64,000 nucleotides of DNA. Origin: Bacillota bacterium. GTDB taxonomy: Bacteria; Bacillota; Clostridia; Peptostreptococcales; Anaerovoracaceae. Made by a program: the position numbers and the translations under genes. The stretch lies in contig JAFRKJ010000019.1 of NCBI GenBank assembly GCA_017431785.1, positions 48,945 to 112,944 on the forward strand, written 5' to 3'. Under the pieces are notes generated by a model. The model saw only the letters and a list, made by a program, of their open reading frames with translations. It did not search any database and was not told the DNA's origin. Below, in pieces: positions 35,297-43,458 of this stretch; within the stretch, counting starts at the first letter, position 1; each line of letters starts with the position of its first letter.

Positions 35297-36985
35297 ATGA
35301 CTAGAAAAAGGAACGGAAGAAAAATTGAAAAGAGAAAGCTCCTGGCAATTCCGCTGATCGTGTGTCTGGCTGTGACCATGTGTTTCGGCATCAACTTTTC
35401 GAAGGTCTTTGCCAACGGATATGTAACAGATGATCTTACAGTCAAAATCGGTTATTGGGGCATGGATGAAAGCACCTTTGTTGAGAAAGGCACCTACAAC
35501 TGGTATACACTGGCGTCCAGTTTGCCTTTGCATAAGGTGGCGTATTCTTTCTACCAGGAGAACAAATACGGTTACAACACCATCATCGATTCAGCAAAAG
35601 GGTTTTATATCAGTGATTTCCTGGACTTTGCCGGAATCGAGAGAAGCGGCATCAACAGCATTTCGTTTTATACGAAGGATGTAAACGTCGGTTACTTCAC
35701 ATCTTTTTCCTACAATGAGTTGTTTGGTACGACGAGATATTATTTTCAGGACTTGTCCGGGAATCTGAAACCAAAGTTTGAGGACATGCCGTCAGAGGAA
35801 GAGGATCCGACAGACCCAACAGACCCGACAGATCCAACAGACCCGACTGATCCGACGGATCCGACGGATCCAACAGATCCGACAAAGCCGGAAGAACCTT
35901 CAGAGCCGGAGGAGGATCCGGCACAGCCGTCAACGACAGTTCCTCCGGAGAGCGGCAATGATACGGGGATGATCAACTGGATAGGTGATGCTTTTGTATG
36001 GGAAGAATCCTATGCAGAAGAAAAGAAATACAAGCTCCTATCGGTAAGCGATACAAATGCCTGGAAACACAAGACTGCGGTTCAGCCGATGCTGGCGCTG
36101 GAAGATCACTGGGAATCCTATGAAACAACATCGAACAATCAGCCGACGAATACGCAGCCAAACTACTCCTCAATGGGAACAGGAAACAGATTCCGCCTCC
36201 TGTTCGGGCAGTCATCTCCTAAGGAGAGCAAGACCAATCAGACAGCGAAATATGTCCACACAGTGTTCGTAACATACACCGGTGTGCCGGAAGTCGTGGA
36301 AGACATGAAGGATATCAGCGGCGAAATCGGACAGCACCAGATCAGTTTCAATGTCGCTGCCGGCGACGCAGGCATGATTCAGTCCCTTATCGATCAGATG
36401 GGATGGAACTCAACCAATGAAGAAGTTCTGACCATCGACAAAGTCAACATGTCGAAGAACAACAAGTATTCGGATGTAGTGACTGTTGAAATCACCTATA
36501 CGATCAAGAAAAAGGGAGAGGCCAGTATAAAGGGCACCTATGCGGGGATAGAAATCGGCGGAAGCGCAATCAGTACGCCGGATAATACGACTGATGAAAA
36601 TGACAGCGATGCGGAAGCTGATACCGAAAGCAAGGGCAAGAGATCCGGAGACAGCAAGAGCGGGGACAAAGAAAAAGGGGACAGCGAGGCAAAGGCCGGA
36701 GATAATAAAGCAGATAAGTCCGGAGACAAATCGGACAAGGATAAAAACAAAAAAGGAAACGATAAGAGCAAGCTTTCAAAAGACAATGTTCAGGTCTATG
36801 AACTGGATGAAAACATCGCCCGCATGCTGACGCAGACTTCTAAAGAGGTCGTGCAGTCAGACAAGGAAACGCTGAAAGTAAAGAACGAAGAAAACAATAC
36901 AGGACCTTATACCGCGGCAGGAGCCATAGGCTTATGCCTTGGCGGAGTCGTAGTAGAGAGGATCAGATTCAGAAAGAAGTTATAG
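35297..36985 (+). CDS. Secreted two-module surface protein with DPT repeat and C-terminal membrane anchor
   Basis: A 562-residue exported protein. It has a signal peptide (about 1-38, LLAIPLIVCLAVTMCFG), then a first module (about 45-165) with GFYISDFLDFAGIERSGI and ISFYTKDVNVGYFTSFSYNEL, reminiscent of molybdopterin-like (sulfite-oxidase-type) domains that have lost cofactor residues. A nine-fold D-P-T linker follows (170-196). A second module contains FRLLFGQS, a motif shared with the metallophosphoesterase at 28770. A beta domain (about 325-420), a very long Lys/Asp/Gly-rich spacer, and a final hydrophobic segment (AAGAIGLCLGGVVV) with a basic tail complete it. There is no LPXTG. The topology suggests a membrane-rooted stalk displaying ligand-binding modules, directly upstream of the ExbB-like gene. 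Confidence 0.7.
   Translation: MTRKRNGRKIEKRKLLAIPLIVCLAVTMCFGINFSKVFANGYVTDDLTVKIGYWGMDESTFVEKGTYNWYTLASSLPLHKVAYSFYQENKYGYNTIIDSAKGFYISDFLDFAGIERSGINSISFYTKDVNVGYFTSFSYNELFGTTRYYFQDLSGNLKPKFEDMPSEEEDPTDPTDPTDPTDPTDPTDPTDPTDPTKPEEPSEPEEDPAQPSTTVPPESGNDTGMINWIGDAFVWEESYAEEKKYKLLSVSDTNAWKHKTAVQPMLALEDHWESYETTSNNQPTNTQPNYSSMGTGNRFRLLFGQSSPKESKTNQTAKYVHTVFVTYTGVPEVVEDMKDISGEIGQHQISFNVAAGDAGMIQSLIDQMGWNSTNEEVLTIDKVNMSKNNKYSDVVTVEITYTIKKKGEASIKGTYAGIEIGGSAISTPDNTTDENDSDAEADTESKGKRSGDSKSGDKEKGDSEAKAGDNKADKSGDKSDKDKNKKGNDKSKLSKDNVQVYELDENIARMLTQTSKEVVQSDKETLKVKNEENNTGPYTAAGAIGLCLGGVVVERIRFRKKL
35804..35884 (+). repeat. Nine 9-bp units encoding Asp-Pro-Thr
   Basis: Units of the form GAYCCNACN are repeated nine times with third-base variation, encoding a rigid proline-rich hinge between the two modules. 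Slippage could change its length. Confidence 0.92.
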
Positions 36986-36988
36986 AAA

Positions 36989-37756
36989 ATGAGTAACAAC
37001 GGAGTAACAACAGTATTTGACGGAGTCAGTAAAGTATTGCAGACAGTATGCCAGTCACTGCAGATACCGGTGATGATCATACTCATTCTGCTTATGGCAG
37101 GAGCGCTGTTTATCATCGGCTGGCTGGTATCAGAGTTCTTTACCGAACACAGGCATATGAAACTGAAACTGCCTGAACTGATGGATGAAATCAGAAGCGA
37201 CAGGCAGCCAATAGAGAAAACGATTCTCGGAAGCGGCCTTCTGAAGACGCAGAAGGAAGCTGTCATTGAGCTGACGAAACATCCTGAATTTACTACCGTC
37301 ATGCGGGAGTCGCTGGCGGATAATCTGATTGAAGAAGAACAGGCCAAATACGACAGGACGCTTAAGGTGACAAGCCTTATGGCTAAGCTTGGACCGACAT
37401 TGGGATTGATGGGAACACTGATTCCGCTTGGTCCTGGAATCATCGCCCTCGGTCAGGGAGACACCTACACCCTGTCTACATCACTTCTGACCGCATTTAA
37501 TACCACGATTGCCGGTCTGTGTGTTTCCGTTGTTGCGATTTGTGTTACGACCGTCCGCAGCAATTGGTACAGCAAGTACATGTCCGTGCTTGAAACAACG
37601 GTGGACTGTGTTCTCGAGATGCAGAAGGCCAAGGATGTGCCGGAAGTCAAGGTGGACTTAAGCAAACTTACAGATGAGCAACGCCGGAGTCTTGAAAAGA
37701 GAATCGAAAACCAGACCGTTAAAGAAGTGAACACATCAAGGAGAAGAGCAAAGTGA
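36989..37756 (+). CDS. MotA/TolQ/ExbB-family proton channel
   Basis: A 255-residue membrane protein with the ExbB/TolQ layout. Helix 1 is at about 25-50 (IPVMIILILLMAGALFIIGW). A cytoplasmic domain of about 75 residues follows, then helix 2 with LGPTLGLMGTLIPLGPGII (about 132-150) and helix 3 with LTAFNTTIAGLCVSVVAI (about 167-185). These parallel ExbB's GLFGTVWGIM and ATAIGLVAAIPA segments. A charged C-terminal tail ends it. ExbB/TolQ channels form pentamers with ExbD/TolR and convert proton flow into work across the envelope; the DUF2149 gene right after overlaps by 4 bases. In a monoderm there is no TonB-dependent receptor, so what is driven is unknown. Confidence 0.87.
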   Translation: MSNNGVTTVFDGVSKVLQTVCQSLQIPVMIILILLMAGALFIIGWLVSEFFTEHRHMKLKLPELMDEIRSDRQPIEKTILGSGLLKTQKEAVIELTKHPEFTTVMRESLADNLIEEEQAKYDRTLKVTSLMAKLGPTLGLMGTLIPLGPGIIALGQGDTYTLSTSLLTAFNTTIAGLCVSVVAICVTTVRSNWYSKYMSVLETTVDCVLEMQKAKDVPEVKVDLSKLTDEQRRSLEKRIENQTVKEVNTSRRRAK

Positions 37757-38154
37757 GCAGGAGAAGAGCAAGAAGAAGAGGTCGCAGGGGCTTTAACGAA
37801 AGCAATGATATCAATCCTCTTTCCTATACAGGCAACATGTCTGACGCGATGCTTATCCTGGCGGTTGGAATCATGCTGGCGCTGATCATCCACTGGAATG
37901 TCGATGTTTCCACTTCAGGCGGAGAAATGTCAGACGCAGGAATGACGTTGCAGCAACAGAGCGACGGACAGGGAGGAGATTCCGCGATCAGCAAAGATGA
38001 CGCAGTCAGTTTCGAAGGAGACGACCTTCAGGAGGTCGATGATTCGCAGGATCTTTCGAATGGGGGCGGAATGGATAAACTGGGCGAAGTCTACTACGAC
38101 GAAGGCACTGGTAAGTACTATGTGGTAAGACAATTGCCCGGCGGCAATGAGTAA
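37753..38154 (+). CDS. DUF2149 protein, ExbD-like partner
   Basis: A 133-residue protein with a highly basic cytoplasmic N-terminus (RRRARRRGRRG), a single membrane helix (about 29-50) and an extracytoplasmic tail ending in LGEVYYDEGTGKYYVV, which is the DUF2149 signature. In the helix, SDAMLILAVGIML places Asp31 like the essential proton-carrying Asp25 of ExbD (IDVMLVLLIIFM). The linker between is acidic and Gln/Ser-rich. GTG 37753 overlaps the channel stop (GTGA), so subunits are made in step. DUF2149 with ExbB-like genes occurs in methanogens and some Clostridia near metal or tetrapyrrole genes, from my knowledge of the family; the ExbD role is inference. Confidence 0.83.
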   Translation: MSRRRARRRGRRGFNESNDINPLSYTGNMSDAMLILAVGIMLALIIHWNVDVSTSGGEMSDAGMTLQQQSDGQGGDSAISKDDAVSFEGDDLQEVDDSQDLSNGGGMDKLGEVYYDEGTGKYYVVRQLPGGNE

Positions 38155-38188
38155 TCTCAGCTTCTGAAAAGGGCAAAGGAGCAGAATC

Positions 38189-41100
38189 ATGTTGAAATAC
38201 AGAAAAGCATTTTCATTCATACTCGCAATCATTATGGCACTGACGATAACCAGTCAGGTGCCTGCCTTTGCATTGGAAGAAGCCCAGGAGCAGCCGGCGG
38301 CGGAGCAGCATGAAGAGCTCAATGAGGAGCCAAGCGTTGAAGAGAATACAGAAATCGTTGAGGAACAGACAGAGGAGCAGGCAGAAGAATCTCAGACAGA
38401 AGCTGATGCAGCGGAGCAGCATGAAGAGGCTCTGATGGAAGCAGAACCTGAAGCATCCCAGGCGGAAGCCATGGCTGTGGAGCAGGAGGAAGAGCTGACC
38501 GCCATGGGGAGCGTCATTACAGCATCAGGTCTTACGGAAGTCAAATCCCCTACAGCCGCCAAATGGGATGGCAAGACCATCGACATCTCCTGGTATGATC
38601 CTGACGAATCAAGCTTTACAATCGACACTGGCGCTAAGCTGGCAGGTCTGGCAGCATTGGTCAACGGAAGTTATGACAAAACGATAAAACAATACGCAGG
38701 CACTACACAGCTCGCGTATATCAAATGCGTGAAACTCGATAACTTCGCGTTTACGGGTGCCGGCGGCGGAAATACAGGAGGTACATGTTACAAGTCTCTC
38801 GGAACCCATGACTTTATGGGAAAGACAGTTACGATCACAGAAGATCTTGATATGACCGCAGGCAACTATATGCCGATCGGCGGCAAGTATCCGATGTGCG
38901 ATGCCAATGGAAGCATGTACGTAAACAACGAGGGCGGCAAAGGCGACGCGCATGTTATCGAAGCTTACTTCAACGGAATCCTGGACGGCGGCGGACATAC
39001 GATCAAGATCAAATGCGACCGTTCCACCAAGAGTGGATACGCCTATTCTATGGCAATCGGTTTCATCGGATATATGGGCGATGTGATCGATAAGGATGAG
39101 GCAGAGAAGCACGGGGCTCCGTTCGAGGCGCAGGAGTTGAAGGATAATTGGACAAATTGGACACCATCTGTCAGAAATCTTTCACTCGAAGGAACCATGC
39201 ACGGCAGAAGACAGATTGGCGGCGTTGTAGGTCAGACCGGTGATGCATGGGATGAAGAACACGGTGTTTTTGTTGAGAACTGTGCGAATCATACTACCGT
39301 TTCAGGAACAGATTCCAAAGGCGTCGGCGGTGTCGTCGGTAACGCAGGCGGCAAAGGCCATATCATTAATTGCTACAACACGGGGGACATCAGCAGTGTA
39401 TACAGTACTGCTCCGGTTGGCGGCATTTGTGCCAACAACAGCGGCATGGACATTTACAACTGTTACAATACCGGAGAAATGAGCGGTAATGACCGCGGCA
39501 GAGGCCTTGGAGGACATGATTCCGGTTCCTATACGATCGACAACTGCTTCACGTTGAAGGGATGCAACTCGGATTCCCAGAACGCATTGTGGTACAAGGG
39601 AACAGCTGCCGATATTACACTAAAGAATCTGGAGTCTCTTACTGCGGAAGAGATGACGAATGAGGGTTTCGCGCAGCGCCTGAATGCCGGCGACGGTGAT
39701 AATAATTATGATAAAGGTGCTTATACATGGAACGAAGACAAGAATAACGGCTATCCGATTCTCTATTTTGAGAATGGGGAAAGCGGACCGAAATGCACAG
39801 TAACGAGAGATACGGTAAACAACGGCGAAGTTAGCTGTCTGTACAATGGGCAGATCCTCTCCGGCGGCAGCGAAGTTCCTTATGGAGCTGTCCTGACCTT
39901 GCTGGAAACTCATGACGGCGGATATATTCTCAACAAGTATCTGGCGGGAAGCGGCAACGCAGATATGGATCTGATCGCAGATTTCTGCACTGTAACGGAG
40001 GATGTTCACGTTGGCGCTGACATCGTACAACTGAAAGAAGGAACACTGCACATCGACAGTGACAACAGCGAGGACTGCACCGTCGCCGTGACGAAGAAGG
40101 GATTCTATTATGACGGCGAGAAAATCAACGAGGTGAAAAAACAGAAGGTGGTAGATGGCAATCGGCTCTATCAGCTTGATGTACTCACAGTCTCCGCAGT
40201 CCTGTATGATAATGCGAATCCATCCGATGCGGAGAAGGAGTATTCCGGAGAATTCAAATACACGTTCCAATACATGAAAGACGGTGAACAGGTCGGAAAA
40301 ACAGAAACCAATCAAACCGGCAAGATCACCATAGATAAGAACATCGACGGCGCGCAGCTGGTCGTTACAGCGGAACCGATGGCGCAGCCGAAGACCTGGC
40401 AGTCCTTTGCGGATACATCCTGGTATTACGACAATGAACCTGGTGAAGATTATGTGATTGATAGTTCGGAAGATCTGGCAGGTCTTGCCTATCTCGTCAA
40501 TGTGGAGCAGATCACCTTTGAAGACGAGACCATTGTTATACCGGAAGGAACGGTCATCTCACTGAAGAATACCGATGGGAGAGGCGGTGTGATGCGGTGG
40601 CCGGGAATCGGCGTTAATTCGTCGGTCTACTTCGGCGGCACTTTGGAAGGAAACGGCTGCACCATCCTGGATATGAGCAGAATCGATCAGGAAGGAAGTG
40701 AAGCCGGACTGTTCAACTATTGCTGCAATGCATCGATCAGCGGGCTTAATGTCCGCGGCGTGACGAAGGTCCATACGATCGGCGGCGGAGTCATTGGTTA
40801 CGGAGAGAACTGCAGGATCAGCAGATGCATCAATTATGTTGACGTCACAAATCAGCGGAGTAAGGGAGAAGAAGATGAAGAAGGAGCAGCAGGTGACAGG
40901 GCAGGCGGTATCATTGCCCAGGCGAAGGGCGGCTTCATTACCGACTGTATCAACAGGGGAGACATCTCAGGGAATTCCGGAATCGGCGGCATTGCGGGAC
41001 AGTGTCACGGATCTGAAGTGACCATCAGCAAGTGCACCAACTATGGTGAAGTGACCACCGCGGAATACAGCGGCACATATAACCTGAGGCCTACTGGAAC

Positions 41101-43309
41101 AAATGGTATCGGCGGAATTGCCGGCAGAGTATACGGCGACATCAGTCTCTGCGCAAATTACGGAGATATCCGATCAACAGATGCGAGTACAGGCGGTATT
41201 GCAGGATATATACCTGAAAAGGGTATCGCGAAGGCCTTTGCCGTGACAGGCTGTTATAACCGCGGCAAGATAGACGCCAGAAGCAATAACACGCTCATGT
41301 ACGCCGGAGGTCTCATCGGCAAATGCGGATCAGTCATCCTGGCCAATTCCTATAATGCAGGTGCTGTTACGGGTGGTTCCGCAAGCGGTTATATCTGCGG
41401 CGCAGTTGGTTACTTCGAACTAAAGAGCGGTACATCAGCAAGCAACAACTATGTTCTGACAGGACAAGAGGCCTGGGGCATGCCGGCCGATAAGGAACCG
41501 GACATAGATATTCAGGCAAAAGACGACGCCTATTTGAAGTCTGATGCCTTTGCAGCAGATCTCAATGATCCGGAATTCATTGCCGTCAGCAACAGCTATC
41601 CGGAATTCAGGAGATTGACAGACGAAAGCAGCATCGAAAAGACATGCACTGTCACATTCAGCGGCAGCGATCTGGATGGCAAGTCATTCAAGATAAACAG
41701 AGGCGGCTCAATACCATATATCCCTGCGGGTGAATGGAGTTCTTACAGTTTTTCCGTTGGGGGTGAAGAATGGACGGGCCGCAACATCACATCGGATGTT
41801 ACAGTATCCGTAACGAAGAATACCAATGTTTCATTTCATGCAGTGTTTATGGCAGATGGCCAGATCATTGCGGAAGTACCGTATAACAGAAATACTGAAT
41901 ACGCATCTATTAAACCGGATGCTGCAGGCATTGTTGAAAGAGACGGATATGCAGCCAAGTGGCCGGATGATATTACATTGAACAGCGAAGGAAATACCAT
42001 TATCAATGCAGTATATTACCCGAGTGGTTCAATGATCGAGGTGCAGGGAGATGTGTCTGTACCTGATGTTTCCGTAACCGATGGTAAGTACTATATCGGG
42101 GGCAGGTCGACAGGAGCCATTACTGTAACGGAGGACAGTACAGTAACACTTATCGGCGACAGTGGCATGTGCGAAAATCTGCGTGTCCTCCTGGAAGACG
42201 GCGCGAAGCTTACCGCGAAGAACCTGCAGCTTTCCTGTGACACAGAATCAGTGCTGACCATGAACGAAGGATGCACGCTGACGCTTGCGGGAAGCAAAGG
42301 TTTCATCGAGGGAACGGATACAGGATCCAAAGAGTGTGTTCCGGCAATCAATGTTCTCGGAAGCAGCACGATCAACGGTGACGGAACACTGAAAGCAACT
42401 TCGGAAACCGGGGATACGGTCATCGATATTGCCGATGGAAAAAAACTGACGATTTCTTCCGGAACGGTCAAACTGTATAAGAATAGTAAAATCGGACTAT
42501 TTGAAGGCGGCGTGGTCAACTCCGGCAGAGGTCCTGACAGCGGGACAGGAATACTTTCAATTACGGGAGGCACTGTTTACTGCACCTCCAACAGCGACAA
42601 TATGCATGCTGTTAAAGTCGGCTCGTTCAATATGTCAGGCGGCGATGTGCTGATCGCCTCTAATGATGCAGAGAAAGCATTGTCTGCAGACAACATGACT
42701 GTGGCGGAGGGAAACCTGAAAGTCTTTTCCGCGGATTATGAGAAGAATGAGACTGATAAATCCGCCAAGAACAGAGCGTACTATTACAATGAAGAGGCAA
42801 TCGGGTGTTCGGCATTTACGGATGACTACACCTGCACGAAGGTAAATGTAAACAACATGAGCAAACCATATCAGGCGGTTGTTGGGGATACAACATTTAC
42901 CTGCAATGGACTGAGTCTGGATTATGATATCGATGGGGAGAAACTCGTCAGAACGTCTGATGCCAGCGTATATATATGGAGCCGCAATGATGTGGCAGCA
43001 ACTGTTGCGCCGGCCGGCGCGGATATGAGCAGCCTGGAGAATCAGAGAGGGTATTCTGTGGAAGAAAACGGCATAGCTGTCAATGTCACCATGACAGGCA
43101 CCAGAGGCTATAACAAGCATTGGTATAAGGCCTGCGCGACCTATGATGCTGACGGCAATATGCTGGAGTTCAAATATAAACAAATCAAAGACAGCACAGC
43201 GCTGGAGATGAACACCTTATCTGGCGGCGCTGCCAGTTACGAAGTGTTCATTTTGCAGGATATCAATACTTTGATACCAGGTCTGAGCAGCTGCAAAATA
43301 GGAGAATAG
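38189..43309 (+). CDS. Giant secreted beta-helix (GLUG-type) surface protein
   Basis: A 1706-residue exported protein. The signal peptide is about 1-30 (FSFILAIIMALTITSQVPAFA), followed by a Glu/Gln-rich spacer to about 110. Two similar halves each open with a S-W-Y-D......I....LAGLA.LVN block (about 133 and 744) and continue in GLUG-type repeats of the G-G-I-(A/V)-G / N-C-x-N-x-G-x-I pattern (about 330-480 and 840-1090), predicted right-handed beta-helices. About 1200-1290 resembles a bacterial repeat of the MucBP/Listeria type, and 1290-1600 is a further beta-helix with SITGGTVYCTSNSD. No wall anchor is seen at the end. AAGGAG precedes ATG 38189. As last gene after the ExbBD-like pair it may be the outer receptor of the system; adhesion is the alternative. 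Confidence 0.75.
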   Translation: MLKYRKAFSFILAIIMALTITSQVPAFALEEAQEQPAAEQHEELNEEPSVEENTEIVEEQTEEQAEESQTEADAAEQHEEALMEAEPEASQAEAMAVEQEEELTAMGSVITASGLTEVKSPTAAKWDGKTIDISWYDPDESSFTIDTGAKLAGLAALVNGSYDKTIKQYAGTTQLAYIKCVKLDNFAFTGAGGGNTGGTCYKSLGTHDFMGKTVTITEDLDMTAGNYMPIGGKYPMCDANGSMYVNNEGGKGDAHVIEAYFNGILDGGGHTIKIKCDRSTKSGYAYSMAIGFIGYMGDVIDKDEAEKHGAPFEAQELKDNWTNWTPSVRNLSLEGTMHGRRQIGGVVGQTGDAWDEEHGVFVENCANHTTVSGTDSKGVGGVVGNAGGKGHIINCYNTGDISSVYSTAPVGGICANNSGMDIYNCYNTGEMSGNDRGRGLGGHDSGSYTIDNCFTLKGCNSDSQNALWYKGTAADITLKNLESLTAEEMTNEGFAQRLNAGDGDNNYDKGAYTWNEDKNNGYPILYFENGESGPKCTVTRDTVNNGEVSCLYNGQILSGGSEVPYGAVLTLLETHDGGYILNKYLAGSGNADMDLIADFCTVTEDVHVGADIVQLKEGTLHIDSDNSEDCTVAVTKKGFYYDGEKINEVKKQKVVDGNRLYQLDVLTVSAVLYDNANPSDAEKEYSGEFKYTFQYMKDGEQVGKTETNQTGKITIDKNIDGAQLVVTAEPMAQPKTWQSFADTSWYYDNEPGEDYVIDSSEDLAGLAYLVNVEQITFEDETIVIPEGTVISLKNTDGRGGVMRWPGIGVNSSVYFGGTLEGNGCTILDMSRIDQEGSEAGLFNYCCNASISGLNVRGVTKVHTIGGGVIGYGENCRISRCINYVDVTNQRSKGEEDEEGAAGDRAGGIIAQAKGGFITDCINRGDISGNSGIGGIAGQCHGSEVTISKCTNYGEVTTAEYSGTYNLRPTGTNGIGGIAGRVYGDISLCANYGDIRSTDASTGGIAGYIPEKGIAKAFAVTGCYNRGKIDARSNNTLMYAGGLIGKCGSVILANSYNAGAVTGGSASGYICGAVGYFELKSGTSASNNYVLTGQEAWGMPADKEPDIDIQAKDDAYLKSDAFAADLNDPEFIAVSNSYPEFRRLTDESSIEKTCTVTFSGSDLDGKSFKINRGGSIPYIPAGEWSSYSFSVGGEEWTGRNITSDVTVSVTKNTNVSFHAVFMADGQIIAEVPYNRNTEYASIKPDAAGIVERDGYAAKWPDDITLNSEGNTIINAVYYPSGSMIEVQGDVSVPDVSVTDGKYYIGGRSTGAITVTEDSTVTLIGDSGMCENLRVLLEDGAKLTAKNLQLSCDTESVLTMNEGCTLTLAGSKGFIEGTDTGSKECVPAINVLGSSTINGDGTLKATSETGDTVIDIADGKKLTISSGTVKLYKNSKIGLFEGGVVNSGRGPDSGTGILSITGGTVYCTSNSDNMHAVKVGSFNMSGGDVLIASNDAEKALSADNMTVAEGNLKVFSADYEKNETDKSAKNRAYYYNEEAIGCSAFTDDYTCTKVNVNNMSKPYQAVVGDTTFTCNGLSLDYDIDGEKLVRTSDASVYIWSRNDVAATVAPAGADMSSLENQRGYSVEENGIAVNVTMTGTRGYNKHWYKACATYDADGNMLEFKYKQIKDSTALEMNTLSGGAASYEVFILQDINTLIPGLSSCKIGE

Positions 43310-43362
43310 GAACCGTCACCGACAGAAATATTATCAGCAGATTTGTGGTTAAAACAACATTT

Positions 43363-43402
43363 GCCGGCACTGATGTTTTTGAAGCAAGTGCCGGCTTTTG
43401 TG
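43363..43402 (+). terminator. Rho-independent terminator
   Basis: The stem GCCGGCACT (43363-43371) pairs with AGTGCCGGC (43387-43395), followed by TTTTGTG. It ends the transcript of the importer/ExbB-like group. Confidence 0.88.
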
Positions 43403-43458
43403 TATCAAGATAAAATGAAGTATACATCATATCATTAACAGATAAGGAGATGAAAAGA

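Noticed and set aside
35804-35884. Intergenic microsatellite
   Set aside because: The repeat is inside a coding sequence and keeps frame, encoding a D-P-T linker.
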